Positions 16,308 through 26,188 of a stretch of 64,000 nucleotides of DNA are shown here, one piece after another (the first letter of the stretch is position 1; every line of letters begins with the position of its first letter). Position numbers and translations under genes: made by a program. Source of the stretch: Streptomyces sp. NRRL S-646 (GTDB lineage: Bacteria > Actinomycetota > Actinomycetes > Streptomycetales > Streptomycetaceae). The DNA lies in the NCBI RefSeq assembly GCF_000720765.1, contig NZ_JODC01000015.1:255288-319287 (forward strand). Reading direction: 5' to 3'. The notes under the pieces are model-generated. The model had not been told where the DNA came from and did not search any database. It saw only the letters and a program-made list of their open reading frames with translations.

Positions 16308-17144
16308 TCACTCCTGCTCGCGCAACTGCTCCTCGCTCAGGCCCCGTCGCCAGTACCCGACGAAGGTGACCCGCCGCCGGTCGATGCCGCACTCCCCGAC
16401 GAGGCGCCGCCGCAGCTGCTTCACGCATCCGCTCTCGCCCGCGATCCAGGCGTACGGGTGTTCGGCGAGCGGGAGTTGAGCGGTGCGCAGGGCGTCGAGG
16501 GCCATGGGGGACCCCTCGACGCCGCCTGCGTCCCGGACCAGCCAGGTGATCTCGGCGTCGGCCTCGGTCACCAGGTCCTGGATGTCCCCGGCGTCGTGCA
16601 CCTCCAGCCAGACCCGGGCACGGGTGCCGGCCGGCAGCGACTCGAGGATCGCCGAGACGGCCGGAACGGCGGTCTCGTCCCCCCAGATCAGCATCAGATC
16701 GGTGTCCGCGGGCGGCCGGAAGCGGATCGCGCGGTTGTCCGCGACGGCGGGCCCGAGCAACACGACACGATCACCGGCGGCGGCCTTCGCGGCCCATCGC
16801 GAGGCGGGACCGGCCGGGGTGTGCAGGACGAAGTCGATGTCGATCTCGTCGGGGTCGCGGCGCAGGCTCCGCAGTGTGTACGACCGCATCACGGCCCGTA
16901 CGTCGTCGGGCAGTTCACGCCAGGCCTGCCACCAGCCGTCGCCGAGTTCGTACGGTACGGCCGGCTCGCTCTGGCCTGGTTGCGGCAGGAAGAGCGACAG
17001 GGACTGGTCACGTCCGTCGGAGAAGAAGTACTGCAGGTCCTCCCCGGCGAGGGTCACCCGGACCAGAGACGGCCCGAGCCGCCTCGTCCGCACGACCTGA
17101 AGGGAAAAGAAACGGAACGGGGCGGCTACGGTGGTCGTCATCAC
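16308..17144 (-). CDS. desF: Siderophore-interacting protein (ferri-siderophore reductase)
   Basis: A 278-residue ViuB/SIP-family flavoprotein that reduces ferric siderophores inside the cell to free the iron. It has the FAD-binding RSYTLRSLR motif at about residues 84-92 and the NAD(P)H-site segment WIAGESGCVKQLRRRLV near the C-terminus. It is located between desE and desA, matching the desF position in S. coelicolor. The gene starts at one of two adjacent ATG codons (17144). It follows desE after a 118-bp gap that contains a repeat element; it may be transcribed from the desE promoter. Confidence 0.9.
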   Translation of the reverse strand: MMTTTVAAPFRFFSLQVVRTRRLGPSLVRVTLAGEDLQYFFSDGRDQSLSLFLPQPGQSEPAVPYELGDGWWQAWRELPDDVRAVMRSYTLRSLRRDPDEIDIDFVLHTPAGPASRWAAKAAAGDRVVLLGPAVADNRAIRFRPPADTDLMLIWGDETAVPAVSAILESLPAGTRARVWLEVHDAGDIQDLVTEADAEITWLVRDAGGVEGSPMALDALRTAQLPLAEHPYAWIAGESGCVKQLRRRLVGECGIDRRRVTFVGYWRRGLSEEQLREQE

Positions 17145-17196
17145 GGCTCCTGAATCATCGTCAGGTCGTAGGCGTGGAGATGGGCGGCCTCCCTAG

Positions 17197-17238
17197 GGGG
17201 CGCGGGGAACTGCGCGACCAGCCACAACGGGCCCGCAG
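17197..17238 (+). repeat. Intergenic repeat GGGGCGCGGGGAACTGCGCG (copy 2)
   Basis: It matches 4642-4683 at about 36 of 42 positions and lies in the gap between desE and desF. Confidence 0.7.
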
Positions 17239-17262
17239 TCGCCCACGAGGTGGAGCTCCCTC

Positions 17263-18309
17263 TCAGCCGACCTTCTTTGCCTTCTCGAGGGCCTCGGCCA
17301 AACTGGTAAGCAGCGGCACGCACTTGTCGTAGGACAGGATCGGCTCGGGCGACCGAGAGATGACCTGCCCCGCCTTCACCGCCGGCAGTTTCTTCCACGT
17401 GGCCTTGGTGATGTCGGCCGGCTGGATGGTCGAGGACCGGTCGTCCATCATGATGATGTCGGCCTTGTACTTGTCGACGTTCTCCCAGCTCAGCGACTCG
17501 AACCAGCCGCCGCCCTTGGCCTTCGCCTTCTCCGGCGGCTCGACGAAGTTCACGCCGAGCGCCTTGAAGTACTCCAGGTCGATCGAGAGGTTCGTGCCGG
17601 AGACGTAGAAGAGCGCGTCGCTCGCGGAACCCGCCATCACCTTGATGTGGGGCTTGGCCTTCGCGGCCTTGCGCAGCCGGGCGGCGGCCGCCTCGAACTT
17701 CTTCTTCGCCTCGGTGACCTTCGCCGCCTTCATGTCCGCGCCGAGCGACTCCGCGAGCGCCCACATGCGCTGCAGCGGCTCGGTCAGCTGGCGGTCGTAG
17801 ACGGAGATGCCGACGCTGGGAGCCAGCTTGGCGATCTTGTCCTTGGAGGCCTCGGGGACGTACCAGAGCGTGCCGGCGTCGTCGAACATCGTGGAGATGA
17901 GGACGTCGGGCGCGAGGGCCGCGTATTTCTCGACGTTGAACTGGTCCCAGACGTTGCCGAGGATCGTGACCTTGCTGATGTCCATGTCGCCGGCCTGGAC
18001 GTCGGGCTTGCCGTCCGCGGTCCTGGTCGGGCCGAAGACGCCCTTGACGCTGATGCCGTAGTCGTGGAGCGCGGCGGCGACACCCGTGAACGCGACGATG
18101 TTCGCGGGCACTTCGTCGAGCTTCACCGTCGTGCCGCGGTCGTCCTTGAACGACCAGGGGCCGGACTTGGCGGCGGTCGTCCCGTTGCCGGAGCCGCCGC
18201 TTTTCGCGTCGTCGTCGCCGCAGGCCGCGAGCGCGGCCCCGAGGCCGAGGGCGCCGCCCGCGGCGAGGATGCCGCGTCGGGTCAGGTGGGTGGCTCTGGC
18301 GTTGAGCAT
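17263..18309 (-). CDS. desE: Ferrioxamine-binding ABC transporter lipoprotein
   Basis: A 348-residue substrate-binding lipoprotein of the FepB/FhuD type (helical-backbone binding protein) for ferrioxamine uptake. The N-terminus has a twin-arginine-like stretch (LTRRGILAAGGALGLG) and a lipobox LAAC, with Cys at about residue 30. The mature part begins GDDDAKSGGSG, a flexible linker. An iron box lies 58 bases upstream, so it is expressed in low iron. The permease and ATPase are not in this window, as is usual for this locus. Confidence 0.94.
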   Translation of the reverse strand: MLNARATHLTRRGILAAGGALGLGAALAACGDDDAKSGGSGNGTTAAKSGPWSFKDDRGTTVKLDEVPANIVAFTGVAAALHDYGISVKGVFGPTRTADGKPDVQAGDMDISKVTILGNVWDQFNVEKYAALAPDVLISTMFDDAGTLWYVPEASKDKIAKLAPSVGISVYDRQLTEPLQRMWALAESLGADMKAAKVTEAKKKFEAAAARLRKAAKAKPHIKVMAGSASDALFYVSGTNLSIDLEYFKALGVNFVEPPEKAKAKGGGWFESLSWENVDKYKADIIMMDDRSSTIQPADITKATWKKLPAVKAGQVISRSPEPILSYDKCVPLLTSLAEALEKAKKVG

Positions 18310-18366
18310 GCTGAGGCTGCTTTCGAACGGGGAACGGGGCGGAGCGCCCGCCGGACAACTTCGAAG

Positions 18367-18385
18367 GTAGGTTAGCCTAACCTCA
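18367..18385. promoter_or_regulatory. Iron box (DmdR1 site) upstream of desE
   Basis: GTAGGTTAGCCTAACCTCA contains the perfect core AGGTTAGCCTAACCT and matches the iron box of DmdR1-controlled genes. Confidence 0.92.
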
Positions 18386-18466
18386 CTCGATGTCCAGGGG
18401 TGGGGGCGTTTCGGTCCCGAACCTGTCAGCAGCCTGTGCGCCGGAGCCGTGGCACCATCGCTGTGG

Positions 18467-19627
18467 TCAGCCGGCCAGTCCCAACTCCCTTGCGATCAGC
18501 ATCCGTTGGACCTCGCTGGTGCCCTCGCCGATCTCCAGGATCTTGGAGTCGCGCCACATACGGGCCACCGGGTACTCGTTCATGAAGCCGTAGCCGCCGT
18601 GGATCTGCGTGGCCTCGCGCGCGTTGTCGACGGCGACCGTGGAGGAGTGGAGCTTGGCGAGCGCGGCCTCCTTCTTGAAGGGGGCGCCGCTCACCAGCCG
18701 GGCGGCCGCGTCACGCCAGGCGAGTCGGGCCGTGTGGGCCCTCATCTCCATGTCGGCGATCTTGAACTGGATCGCTTGGTTCGCGCCGATCGGGCGGCCG
18801 AAGGCGTGCCGTTCCTTCGCGTACTTCACCGACTCGTCCACACAGCCCTGGGCCAGCCCGGTCGCGAGAGCCGCGATGGCGATCCGGCCCTCGTCGAGGA
18901 TGCGCAGGAACTGGGCGTAACCGCGGCCCTTCTCGCCCAGCAGGTTGGCCGCCGGGACGCGGACGTCCGAGAAGGACAGCTCACGGGTGTCCGAGGCGTT
19001 CCAGCCGACCTTCGAGTACGGGGCCGCCACCGTGAAGCCCGGGGTGCCGGACGGCACGATGATCGAGGAGATCAGCGGTTTGCCGTCCGGCTTGCGACCG
19101 GTGACCGCCGTGACCGTGACCAAGCCCGTGATGTCCGTGCCCGAGTTGGTGATGAAGCACTTCGTGCCGTTGATCACCCACTCGTTCGTCTCCTCGTCCA
19201 GCCGGGCCGTCGTACGGGTGGCTCCGGCGTCGCTGCCGCCGTCCGGCTCGGTGAGGCCGAAGGCGCCGAGGATCTCGCCGGAGCAGAGGCGGGGCAGCCA
19301 CTGCTGCTTCTGCTCCTCCGTACCGAAGAGGTGGATCGGCATGGCGCCCAGGGAGACACCGGCCTCCAGGGTGATGGCCACGGACGAGTCCACGCGGGCC
19401 AGCTCCTCCAGCGCCACGCCCAGCGCCAGATAGTCGCCGCCCATACCGCCGTACTCCTCCGGGAACGGCAGCCCGAACAGGCCCATGCGGCCCATCTCGC
19501 GGACGATCTCGTACGGGAACTCGTGGTGCTCGTAGAACTCGCCGATCTTGGGCGCCACGACGTCGTGTGCGAACTCCTCGACGGTGCGGCGGAGTTCCTC
19601 CAGCTCGGGTGAGAGTCGGTAGTCCAT
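18467..19627 (-). CDS. Acyl-CoA dehydrogenase (probable isovaleryl-CoA dehydrogenase)
   Basis: This 386-residue flavoprotein of the acyl-CoA dehydrogenase family is placed last in an operon with methylcrotonyl-CoA-type carboxylase and HMG-CoA lyase genes. It probably oxidises isovaleryl-CoA to 3-methylcrotonyl-CoA in leucine degradation. Motifs: FGLTEPDGGSDAG (flavin/substrate), NGTKCFITNS, and the C-terminal IHGGYGFMNEYPVARMWRDSKILEIGEGTSEVQR. In SCADs the catalytic Glu is in the last block; in IVD it is elsewhere, so the exact subtype is inferred from context. ATG at 19627 was chosen; a GTG at 19639, overlapping the upstream stop (GTGA), is an alternative. Confidence 0.9.
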   Translation of the reverse strand: MDYRLSPELEELRRTVEEFAHDVVAPKIGEFYEHHEFPYEIVREMGRMGLFGLPFPEEYGGMGGDYLALGVALEELARVDSSVAITLEAGVSLGAMPIHLFGTEEQKQQWLPRLCSGEILGAFGLTEPDGGSDAGATRTTARLDEETNEWVINGTKCFITNSGTDITGLVTVTAVTGRKPDGKPLISSIIVPSGTPGFTVAAPYSKVGWNASDTRELSFSDVRVPAANLLGEKGRGYAQFLRILDEGRIAIAALATGLAQGCVDESVKYAKERHAFGRPIGANQAIQFKIADMEMRAHTARLAWRDAAARLVSGAPFKKEAALAKLHSSTVAVDNAREATQIHGGYGFMNEYPVARMWRDSKILEIGEGTSEVQRMLIARELGLAG

Positions 19628-19635
19628 GGCTGTGA

Positions 19636-20559
19636 TCACTGCTCCTGGTGGGAGAGGGCGCGGACGGTGCGGGACGGGCTGGGTCGGCCCAGTTGTTCGG
19701 CCATCCACACGCTGGTGGCGACGAGGCGGCCGAGGTCGACTCCGGTGTCGATGCCGAGGCCCTGAAGCATCCACACGAGGTCTTCGGTGGCGAGATTTCC
19801 GGTGGCGGACTTGGCGTACGGGCAGCCGCCCAGCCCGCCGGCGGAGGCGTCGACCGTGGTGACGCCGTGCTGGAGGGCGGCCAGGGTGTTGGCGAGGGCC
19901 TGGCCGTAGGTGTCGTGGAAGTGGACGCCCACCTTCTCGACGGGGACGTCGAGTTCGGTCAGCAGGGCGCGTACGTGGCCCGGGGTCGCCACCCCGATGG
20001 TGTCACCGAGGCTCAACTCGTCGCAGCCCATGTCGAGCAGCGCCCTGCAGACCCGGACCACCTGCGGGATCGGGACCGCTCCCTCCCAGGGGTCGCCGAA
20101 ACACATGGAGAGGTAGCCGCGGACATGGACCTGCTGGGACTTGGCGCGGGCCACCACCGGCTCGAACATGGCCAGCGCCTCGTCCACCGTGCGGTTGAGG
20201 TTGGCCTTGGCGAAGGACTCGGTGGCGCTGGCGAACACCGCGACGCGACCGGCGCCGAGCGCCAGCGCGCGATCCAGGCCGCGTTCGTTGGGGACGAGAA
20301 CCGGGAGGTCCACCGGGAGATCGCTGATCTGCGGGAACAGCTGCTCCGCGTCGGCGAGTTGGGGCACCCACTTCGGATGCACGAAGCTCGTCGCCTCGAT
20401 CGTCGTGAGCCCCGCCTCGGCCAGGCGGCGGACGAACTCCGCCTTCACCTCCGTCGGCACCGTCGACTTCTCGTTCTGCAGGCCGTCACGGGCGCCGACC
20501 TCGTGGATGCGGACGCGGGCCGGCAGACCGGGGGCCGGTACGGCCATGGGCAGCGTCAT
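19636..20559 (-). CDS. hmgL: Hydroxymethylglutaryl-CoA lyase
   Basis: The 307-residue HMGL-like TIM barrel cleaves HMG-CoA to acetyl-CoA and acetoacetate, the last step of leucine degradation. It begins with the signature [17 protein letters not shown], has the metal-binding [15 protein letters not shown] block, and the catalytic Cys in [16 protein letters not shown]. The start overlaps the stop of the carboxylase alpha-subunit gene (ATGA at 20556-20559) and uses the GGAGGAG of its last codons as ribosome site. Confidence 0.95.
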   Translation of the reverse strand: MTLPMAVPAPGLPARVRIHEVGARDGLQNEKSTVPTEVKAEFVRRLAEAGLTTIEATSFVHPKWVPQLADAEQLFPQISDLPVDLPVLVPNERGLDRALALGAGRVAVFASATESFAKANLNRTVDEALAMFEPVVARAKSQQVHVRGYLSMCFGDPWEGAVPIPQVVRVCRALLDMGCDELSLGDTIGVATPGHVRALLTELDVPVEKVGVHFHDTYGQALANTLAALQHGVTTVDASAGGLGGCPYAKSATGNLATEDLVWMLQGLGIDTGVDLGRLVATSVWMAEQLGRPSPSRTVRALSHQEQ

Positions 20560-22496
20560 TTCTCCTCCTCCGCCGAGTTCTCGACCGGCGTGATGACGGC
20601 GAGCACCTGGTCCATGGCGACCGTCGTGCCCGGCGTGACGTCCAGTTCGGCGACGGTGCCGGCGTGCGGGGCGGAGATGACGTGCTCCATCTTCATCGCC
20701 TCGACGACCAGCAGGCTCTGGCCGGCGCTCACCTCGTCACCGACGGCGACCTTCACCACCGTGACCGTGCCGGGCATCGGTGCGGTGAGCGAGTCGGCGC
20801 CCGCGTGCCGCGCGCCCGTGAGGGACGCGGCGACCGGGTCGTGGTCGCGCACGTGCCAGGCGTCGCCGTCGCGGCCGATCCAGTCGGCGGCGCGGTGGAA
20901 GGTGTGGCGGACGCCGTCGAGGGTGACGGAGACGGTGTCGTCGGTGAGGGTGTGGCTGCCGCGCGGCACGTACTCCACGGGGTCCTGCACCCGGAGGTGG
21001 AAGCCGACGGGCTTCGGCACCCCGCCCAGCCGCCAGCCGCTCGGCACGGAGAACGGGTCGGTCCAGCCTTCTCCGCGAGGCTCCAGGGCCTCCAGCCGCA
21101 CGGCTGCCGCCGCCTCGTACACCTCCTCCGGCACGTCCGCGGAGACGAGGCCGTCCACCTCCCGCTCCACCAGCCCGGTGTCCAACTCGCCCGCGACGAC
21201 GGCCGGATGGGCCAGCAGCCGCCGCAGGAACCCGGCGTTGGTCTGCACGCCCAGCGTCACCGTCTCCGCAAGGGCGGCCCGCAGCTTCCGGATCGCCGTC
21301 TCCCGGTCCGGCCCGTACGCGATCACCTTCGACAGCATCGGGTCGTACAGCGAACCGACCTCCGTGCCCTCGCTGAGCCCGGAGTCCGTGCGCACGCCCT
21401 CGCCCCGGGGCTCGTGGAGCCGCAGCACCGTGCCGCCGGAGGGGAGGAACCCACGCGCCGGGTCCTCCGCGCACACCCGCGCCTCGATCGCGTGCCCGGT
21501 CAGCGTGATGTCGCCCTGCTTGTACGGCAGTTGCTCACCGGCCGCCACTCGCAGCTGCCACTCCACCAGGTCGAGGCCTGTGATCAGCTCGGTGACCGGG
21601 TGCTCCACCTGGAGCCGGGTGTTCATCTCCATGAAGTAGTACGAGGACGGGTCGCCGCCCGGCACGATGAACTCCACCGTGCCCGCGCCCCGGTACCCGC
21701 ACGAGCGGGCCGCCTGGACCGCCGCCTCGCCCATCGCGGCCCGGGTCTCCTCGTCGAGGAGCACGCTGGGCGCCTCCTCGATGATCTTCTGGTGCCGGCG
21801 CTGCAGCGAGCACTCGCGCTCACCCAGGTGCACCACGTTCCCGTGGCCGTCCGCCAGCACCTGGATCTCGATGTGCCGGGGCCGGTCCACCCACCGCTCC
21901 ACGAGGAGCGTGTCGTCGCCGAAGGAGGCGCGGGCCTCGCGGCGGGCGGCGGCGATCTCGTCCGCCAGCCTCTCCGCCTCCCGCACCAGCCGCATGCCCT
22001 TGCCGCCGCCGCCGGCCGACGGCTTCAGCAGCACCGGCATGCCGATCTCCCGGGCGGCGTCGGCGAGTTGGGTGTCGGAGAGCCCGCTGCCGCTGGACCC
22101 GGGGACGACCGGCACCCCGGCCGCCTTCACCGTCTCCTTGGCGCGGATCTTGTCGCCCATGAGGGAGATGGCCTCCGCGGGCGGCCCGATGAAGACGAGC
22201 CCCGCGTCTGCGCACGCGCGCGCGAAGCCGGCGTTCTCCGCGAGGAAGCCGTATCCGGGGTGGACGGCCTGGGCGCCGGTGCGGGCGGCGGCCTCCAGCA
22301 GCCGCTCCACCGACAGATAGCTCTCGGCTGCGGGCGCCGGACCGATCCGTACCGCCGTGTCTGCCTCCCGGACGTGCCGTGCGTCGGCGTCGGCGTCGGA
22401 GAAGACGGCCACCGAGCGCACGCCCAGCGAGCGGAGCGTACGGATCACGCGGACGGCGATCTCGCCCCGGTTGGCCACGAGCACTGTGTCGAACAT
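20556..22496 (-). CDS. accA1: Acyl-CoA carboxylase alpha subunit (biotin carboxylase/BCCP; methylcrotonyl-CoA type)
   Basis: A 646-residue fusion of biotin carboxylase (about 1-450; ATP-grasp, [39 protein letters not shown]) with a C-terminal biotinyl domain. Biotin is attached to K602 in VEAMKMEHV. With the beta subunit it should carboxylate 3-methylcrotonyl-CoA in leucine catabolism. The ATG at 22496 has GAGGAGGGG upstream; a start 15 bases further upstream is possible. The gene symbol follows S. coelicolor usage and is inferred from synteny. It lies between beta subunit and HMG-CoA lyase genes in one operon. Confidence 0.93.
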   Translation of the reverse strand: MFDTVLVANRGEIAVRVIRTLRSLGVRSVAVFSDADADARHVREADTAVRIGPAPAAESYLSVERLLEAAARTGAQAVHPGYGFLAENAGFARACADAGLVFIGPPAEAISLMGDKIRAKETVKAAGVPVVPGSSGSGLSDTQLADAAREIGMPVLLKPSAGGGGKGMRLVREAERLADEIAAARREARASFGDDTLLVERWVDRPRHIEIQVLADGHGNVVHLGERECSLQRRHQKIIEEAPSVLLDEETRAAMGEAAVQAARSCGYRGAGTVEFIVPGGDPSSYYFMEMNTRLQVEHPVTELITGLDLVEWQLRVAAGEQLPYKQGDITLTGHAIEARVCAEDPARGFLPSGGTVLRLHEPRGEGVRTDSGLSEGTEVGSLYDPMLSKVIAYGPDRETAIRKLRAALAETVTLGVQTNAGFLRRLLAHPAVVAGELDTGLVEREVDGLVSADVPEEVYEAAAAVRLEALEPRGEGWTDPFSVPSGWRLGGVPKPVGFHLRVQDPVEYVPRGSHTLTDDTVSVTLDGVRHTFHRAADWIGRDGDAWHVRDHDPVAASLTGARHAGADSLTAPMPGTVTVVKVAVGDEVSAGQSLLVVEAMKMEHVISAPHAGTVAELDVTPGTTVAMDQVLAVITPVENSAEEEK

Positions 22497-22507
22497 GGGT
22501 CCCCTCC

Positions 22508-24124
22508 TCACATCCGGAAGACGCCGAACTGGGGCTCACCCAGCGGCGCGTTGGCACAGGCGGTCAGCGCGAGTCCCAGCACCTGGCGGGTCTCCAGCGG
22601 GTCGATCACGCCGTCGTCCCAGAGGCGGGCGGTGGCGTAGTAGGCGTTGCCCTGGCGCTCGTACTGCTGCCGGATCGGCGCCTTGAAGGTCTCCTCGTCC
22701 TCCGTGGGCCACTCCTCGCCCCGCGCCTCCAGCTGGTCACGCTTGACGGTCGCGAGGACGGAGGCGGCCTGCTCGCCGCCCATGACGGAGATCTTGGCGC
22801 CGGGCCACATCCACAGGAAGCGGGGCGAGTAGGCCCGCCCGCACATCGAGTAGTTGCCCGCGCCGTACGAGCCGCCGACCACGACCGTCAGCTTCGGCAC
22901 GCGGGTGCAGGCCACGGCCGTCACCATCTTCGCGCCGTGCTTCGCGATGCCGCCCGCCTCGTAGTCCCTGCCGACCATGAAGCCCGAGATGTTCTGCAGG
23001 AACACCAGCGGAATGCCGCGCTGGTCGCAGAGCTCGATGAAATGGGCGCCCTTCTGGGCGGACTCGGAGAACAGGATGCCGTTGTTGGCGACGATCCCGA
23101 CCGGGTGGCCGTGGATCCGGGCGAACCCGGTGACCAGGGTCTGCCCGAACTCCGCCTTGAACTCCGCGAAACGGGAGCCGTCCACCACGCGCGCGATGAT
23201 CTCGCGGACGTCGTACGGGGTGCGGGGATCGACCGGCACCGCGCCGTAGAGGCCGTACGGATCCACCTTGGGCTCTGCGACCGTCGCGACCTCCCAGGGC
23301 AGTGCCCCGCGCGCGGGGAGCGTGGCGGCGATGTTCCGCACGATCCTGAGCGCGTGCGCGTCGTCCTCGGCCAGGTGGTCCGTCACGCCGGAGACCCGGG
23401 AGTGCACCTCGCCGCCGCCCAGCTCCTCGGCGGTCACCACTTCACCGGTGGCGGCCTTCACCAGGGGCGGCCCGCCAAGGAAGATCGTGCCCTGGTTGCG
23501 GACGATGACCGCCTCGTCGCTCATCGCCGGGACATACGCCCCGCCGGCCGTGCACGACCCGAGGACCGCGGCGATCTGCGGGATCCCCGCTCCGGACATC
23601 CGCGCCTGGTTGTAGAAGATCCGCCCGAAGTGCTCCCGGTCCGGGAAGACCTCGTCCTGCATGGGCAGGAAGGCGCCCCCGGAGTCGACCAGGTAGATGC
23701 ACGGCAGGTGGTTCTCCAGGGCCACCTCCTGGGCGCGCAGGTGCTTCTTCACGGTCATCGGGTAGTACGTGCCGCCCTTGACGGTGGCGTCGTTGGCGAC
23801 GACCACGCACTCGCGCCCACTGACCCGCCCGATGCCCGCGACGACCCCGGCGGCCGGGGCGGCCCCCTCGTACATCCCGTCGGCGGCCAGCGGTGCCAGC
23901 TCCAGGAACGGTGAGCCCGGGTCGAGCAGCGTGTCCACCCGGTCCCTCGGCAGCAGCTTCCCGCGCGCGGTGTGCCTGGCCCGCGCCTTCTCGCCGCCGC
24001 CGAGCCGGGCCGCGGCCAGCTTGCCGCGCAGCTCCTCGACGAGCGCGCGGTGCGCCGCCTCGTTGGCCCGCCAGGCCTCCGACGCGGGGTCTGCCGCGCT
24101 CGTCAGCTCCGGTGCCTCGTGCAT
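22508..24124 (-). CDS. accD1: Acyl-CoA carboxylase beta subunit (methylcrotonyl-CoA type)
   Basis: A 538-residue carboxyltransferase with the N and C crotonase-type halves. The segments [40 protein letters not shown] and the C-terminal [20 protein letters not shown] match methylcrotonyl-CoA carboxylase beta subunits better than propionyl-CoA ones. It is the first gene of the operon (beta, alpha, HMG-CoA lyase, dehydrogenase). It faces the divergent TetR gene across a 95-bp region with two tandem operator-like palindromes. Confidence 0.94.
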   Translation of the reverse strand: MHEAPELTSAADPASEAWRANEAAHRALVEELRGKLAAARLGGGEKARARHTARGKLLPRDRVDTLLDPGSPFLELAPLAADGMYEGAAPAAGVVAGIGRVSGRECVVVANDATVKGGTYYPMTVKKHLRAQEVALENHLPCIYLVDSGGAFLPMQDEVFPDREHFGRIFYNQARMSGAGIPQIAAVLGSCTAGGAYVPAMSDEAVIVRNQGTIFLGGPPLVKAATGEVVTAEELGGGEVHSRVSGVTDHLAEDDAHALRIVRNIAATLPARGALPWEVATVAEPKVDPYGLYGAVPVDPRTPYDVREIIARVVDGSRFAEFKAEFGQTLVTGFARIHGHPVGIVANNGILFSESAQKGAHFIELCDQRGIPLVFLQNISGFMVGRDYEAGGIAKHGAKMVTAVACTRVPKLTVVVGGSYGAGNYSMCGRAYSPRFLWMWPGAKISVMGGEQAASVLATVKRDQLEARGEEWPTEDEETFKAPIRQQYERQGNAYYATARLWDDGVIDPLETRQVLGLALTACANAPLGEPQFGVFRM

Positions 24125-24153
24125 CCTGCGGTCCCCTCACCCAGTGGTCGACT

Positions 24154-24197
24154 GTTAATGAGCGTTAACCATTTCCTTCAGGTTAACGACCGCTAAC
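24154..24197. promoter_or_regulatory. Two tandem TetR-type operators between accD1 and its regulator
   Basis: Two similar 16-bp dyads, GTTAATGAGCGTTAAC (24154-24169) and GTTAACGACCGCTAAC (24182-24197), share the form GTTAAyG-n2-CGyTAAC and are centred 28 bp apart. They sit in the 95-bp divergent promoter region and are the likely binding sites of the adjacent TetR protein. Confidence 0.75.
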
Positions 24198-24219
24198 CTC
24201 CCTGTCTAGAATTGCTTCC

Positions 24220-24816
24220 ATGGCCACCAGAACCGACGCCCCCACCCGCCGCGAGCAGATCCTCAAGGAGGCCGCGCGGCTCTTCGCCGAGCGCGGTTTC
24301 CACGGGGTCGGAGTCGACGAGATAGGTGCCGCCGTCGGCATCAGCGGCCCCGGTCTCTACCGCCACTTCGCGGGCAAGGACGCGATGCTCGCCGAGCTGC
24401 TGGTGGGGATCAGCGGCCAGCTGCTGACCGGTGCCAAGCGGCGCCTGGCGGAGGCGGACGGTGGTCCTGCGGACGCGGTCCTCGACTCGCTCATCGAGGG
24501 GCACATCGACTTCGCGCTCGACGACCGCCCCCTGATCACCCTGCACGACCGCGAGCTGGACCGCCTCCGGGACAGCGACCGCAAGCTGGTGCGGCAGTTG
24601 CAGCGGCAGTACGTCGAGTTGTGGGTGGAGGTGCTGAGGGAGGTCTATCCGGGTATCGCGGAACCCGCCGCCCGCTCCGCCGTGCACTCGGTCTTCGGCC
24701 TCCTGAACTCGACCCCGCACCTGGGCCGCCCCGGCTCGCTCCCGGGCCGCGGGGCGACGGCGGAGCTGCTGCACCGGATGGCGCGGGGGGCCTTCGCGGC
24801 GGCCGCGGCGGAGTGA
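24220..24816 (+). CDS. TetR-family regulator of the leucine-catabolic operon
   Basis: A 198-residue TetR/AcrR-type repressor. The N-terminal helix-turn-helix is clear (RREQILKEAARLFAERGFHGVGVDEIGAAVGISGPGLYRHFAGKD, residues about 10-55), and the rest is a helical ligand domain ending in Ala-rich sequence. It is transcribed divergently from accD1. The tandem dyads in between suggest that it represses both directions, probably releasing with an acyl-CoA intermediate (inference). Confidence 0.9.
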   Translation: MATRTDAPTRREQILKEAARLFAERGFHGVGVDEIGAAVGISGPGLYRHFAGKDAMLAELLVGISGQLLTGAKRRLAEADGGPADAVLDSLIEGHIDFALDDRPLITLHDRELDRLRDSDRKLVRQLQRQYVELWVEVLREVYPGIAEPAARSAVHSVFGLLNSTPHLGRPGSLPGRGATAELLHRMARGAFAAAAAE

Positions 24817-24875
24817 CGAGCGTTACGGCTGGAGGCCTCTGGACGTCATTCGTACTCGCCGGTACGGTTGTTTCT

Positions 24876-24890
24876 GAGCAAGCGCTTAGC
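24876..24890. promoter_or_regulatory. AAGCGCTT-centred dyad upstream of acyl-CoA dehydrogenase
   Basis: GAGCAAGCGCTTAGC has a perfect 8-bp core, and its flanking bases are only partly symmetric. It lies about 95 bases before the start of the dehydrogenase gene and may be an operator of a fatty-acid-type regulator. Confidence 0.35.
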
Positions 24891-24984
24891 CACTGTGGGC
24901 CGCAACCATCAATTGAGGAACCCAGGCGGCGAGCAACCACGTACGCGAGAGCGGCGCCGGTTTAGGCGCAGAGAGGGGCCGGCG

Positions 24985-26142
24985 GTGCGCCGTACGGTGT
25001 TCAACGAGGACCACGAGGCGTTCCGGGAGACCCTCCGGGCCTTCATCGAGGCCGAGGTCGTTCCTGTCTACGACGAGTGGTTCGCCGCGGGCCAGGCGCC
25101 GCGCGACTTCTACTACAAGCTCGCCGAGCTCGGCATCTTCGGCATCCGCGTGGACGAGGAGTACGGCGGCGCCGGCATCGACTCGTACAAGTTCGAGGCC
25201 GTGATGTACGAGGAGACCGCGCGCGCGGGCGTGCAGTTCGGCGGCTCCGGCGTGCACGTGCTGCTCGGCCTGCCGTACATCAAGATGCTCGCCAGCGACG
25301 AGCAGAAGAAGCGCTTCCTGCCGAAGTTCGTCTCCGGTGAGGAGATGTGGGCCCTGGCGATGACCGAGCCGGGCACCGGCTCCGACCTCGCGGGCATGAA
25401 GACCACCGCCAAGCTGAGCGAGGACGGCACGCACTACGTCCTCAACGGCTCCAAGACCTTCATCACCGGCGGCGTGCACGCCGACCGTGTGATCGTCTGC
25501 GCCCGCACCTCCGCGCCCACCGCCGAGGACCGCCGCTTCGGCATCTCCCTGTTCGCCGTGGACACCAAGTCCGAGGGCTACTCCATCGGCCGCAAGCTCG
25601 ACAAGCTCGGCCTGAAGACCTCCGACACCGCCGAGCTGGCGTTCGTCGACGTGAAGGTTCCGGTCGAGGACCTGCTCGGCGAGGAGAACAAGGGCTTCTA
25701 CTACCTGGGCCACAACCTCGCCTCCGAGCGCTGGGGCATCGCCTTCGGTGCCTACGCGCAGGCCAAGGCCGCCGTGCGGTTCGCCAAGGAGTACGTCCAG
25801 GAGCGCACCGTCTTCGGCAAGCCCGTCGCGTCCTTCCAGAACACCAAGTTCGAGCTGGCGGCCTGCCAGGCCGAGGTGGACGCCGCGGAAGCGGTCGCCG
25901 ACCGCGCGCTCGAAGCCCTCGACGCCGGTGAGCTGACGCCCGCCGAGGCCGCCTCCGCCAAGCTGTTCTGCACCGAGGTCGCGCACCGCGTCATCGACCG
26001 CTGCCTCCAGCTGCACGGCGGCTACGGCTTCATGAACGAGTACCCGATCGCTCGCCTGTACGCGGACAACCGCGTCAACCGCATCTACGGCGGCACCAGC
26101 GAGATCATGAAGACGATCATCGCCAAGGACATGGGCCTGTAA
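24985..26142 (+). CDS. Acyl-CoA dehydrogenase
   Basis: A 385-residue flavin-dependent acyl-CoA dehydrogenase. Typical blocks are WALAMTEPGTGSDLAGMKTTA, NGSKTFITGGVHAD, and the C-terminal LQLHGGYGFMNEYPIARLYADNRVNRIYGGTSEIMKTII. It is closer to the long-chain-type bacterial group than to the isovaleryl-CoA-type paralogue at 18467. The GTG at 24985 is chosen since the homology begins there and GAGAGGGG precedes it; the frame is open further upstream. The TesB thioesterase gene follows 46 bases later, so the pair may act in fatty acid turnover. Confidence 0.92.
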   Translation: MRRTVFNEDHEAFRETLRAFIEAEVVPVYDEWFAAGQAPRDFYYKLAELGIFGIRVDEEYGGAGIDSYKFEAVMYEETARAGVQFGGSGVHVLLGLPYIKMLASDEQKKRFLPKFVSGEEMWALAMTEPGTGSDLAGMKTTAKLSEDGTHYVLNGSKTFITGGVHADRVIVCARTSAPTAEDRRFGISLFAVDTKSEGYSIGRKLDKLGLKTSDTAELAFVDVKVPVEDLLGEENKGFYYLGHNLASERWGIAFGAYAQAKAAVRFAKEYVQERTVFGKPVASFQNTKFELAACQAEVDAAEAVADRALEALDAGELTPAEAASAKLFCTEVAHRVIDRCLQLHGGYGFMNEYPIARLYADNRVNRIYGGTSEIMKTIIAKDMGL

Positions 26143-26188
26143 GGCCCAGGAAACCCCAAGAAATCACTGGCGGGTACAACTGTCTGCC

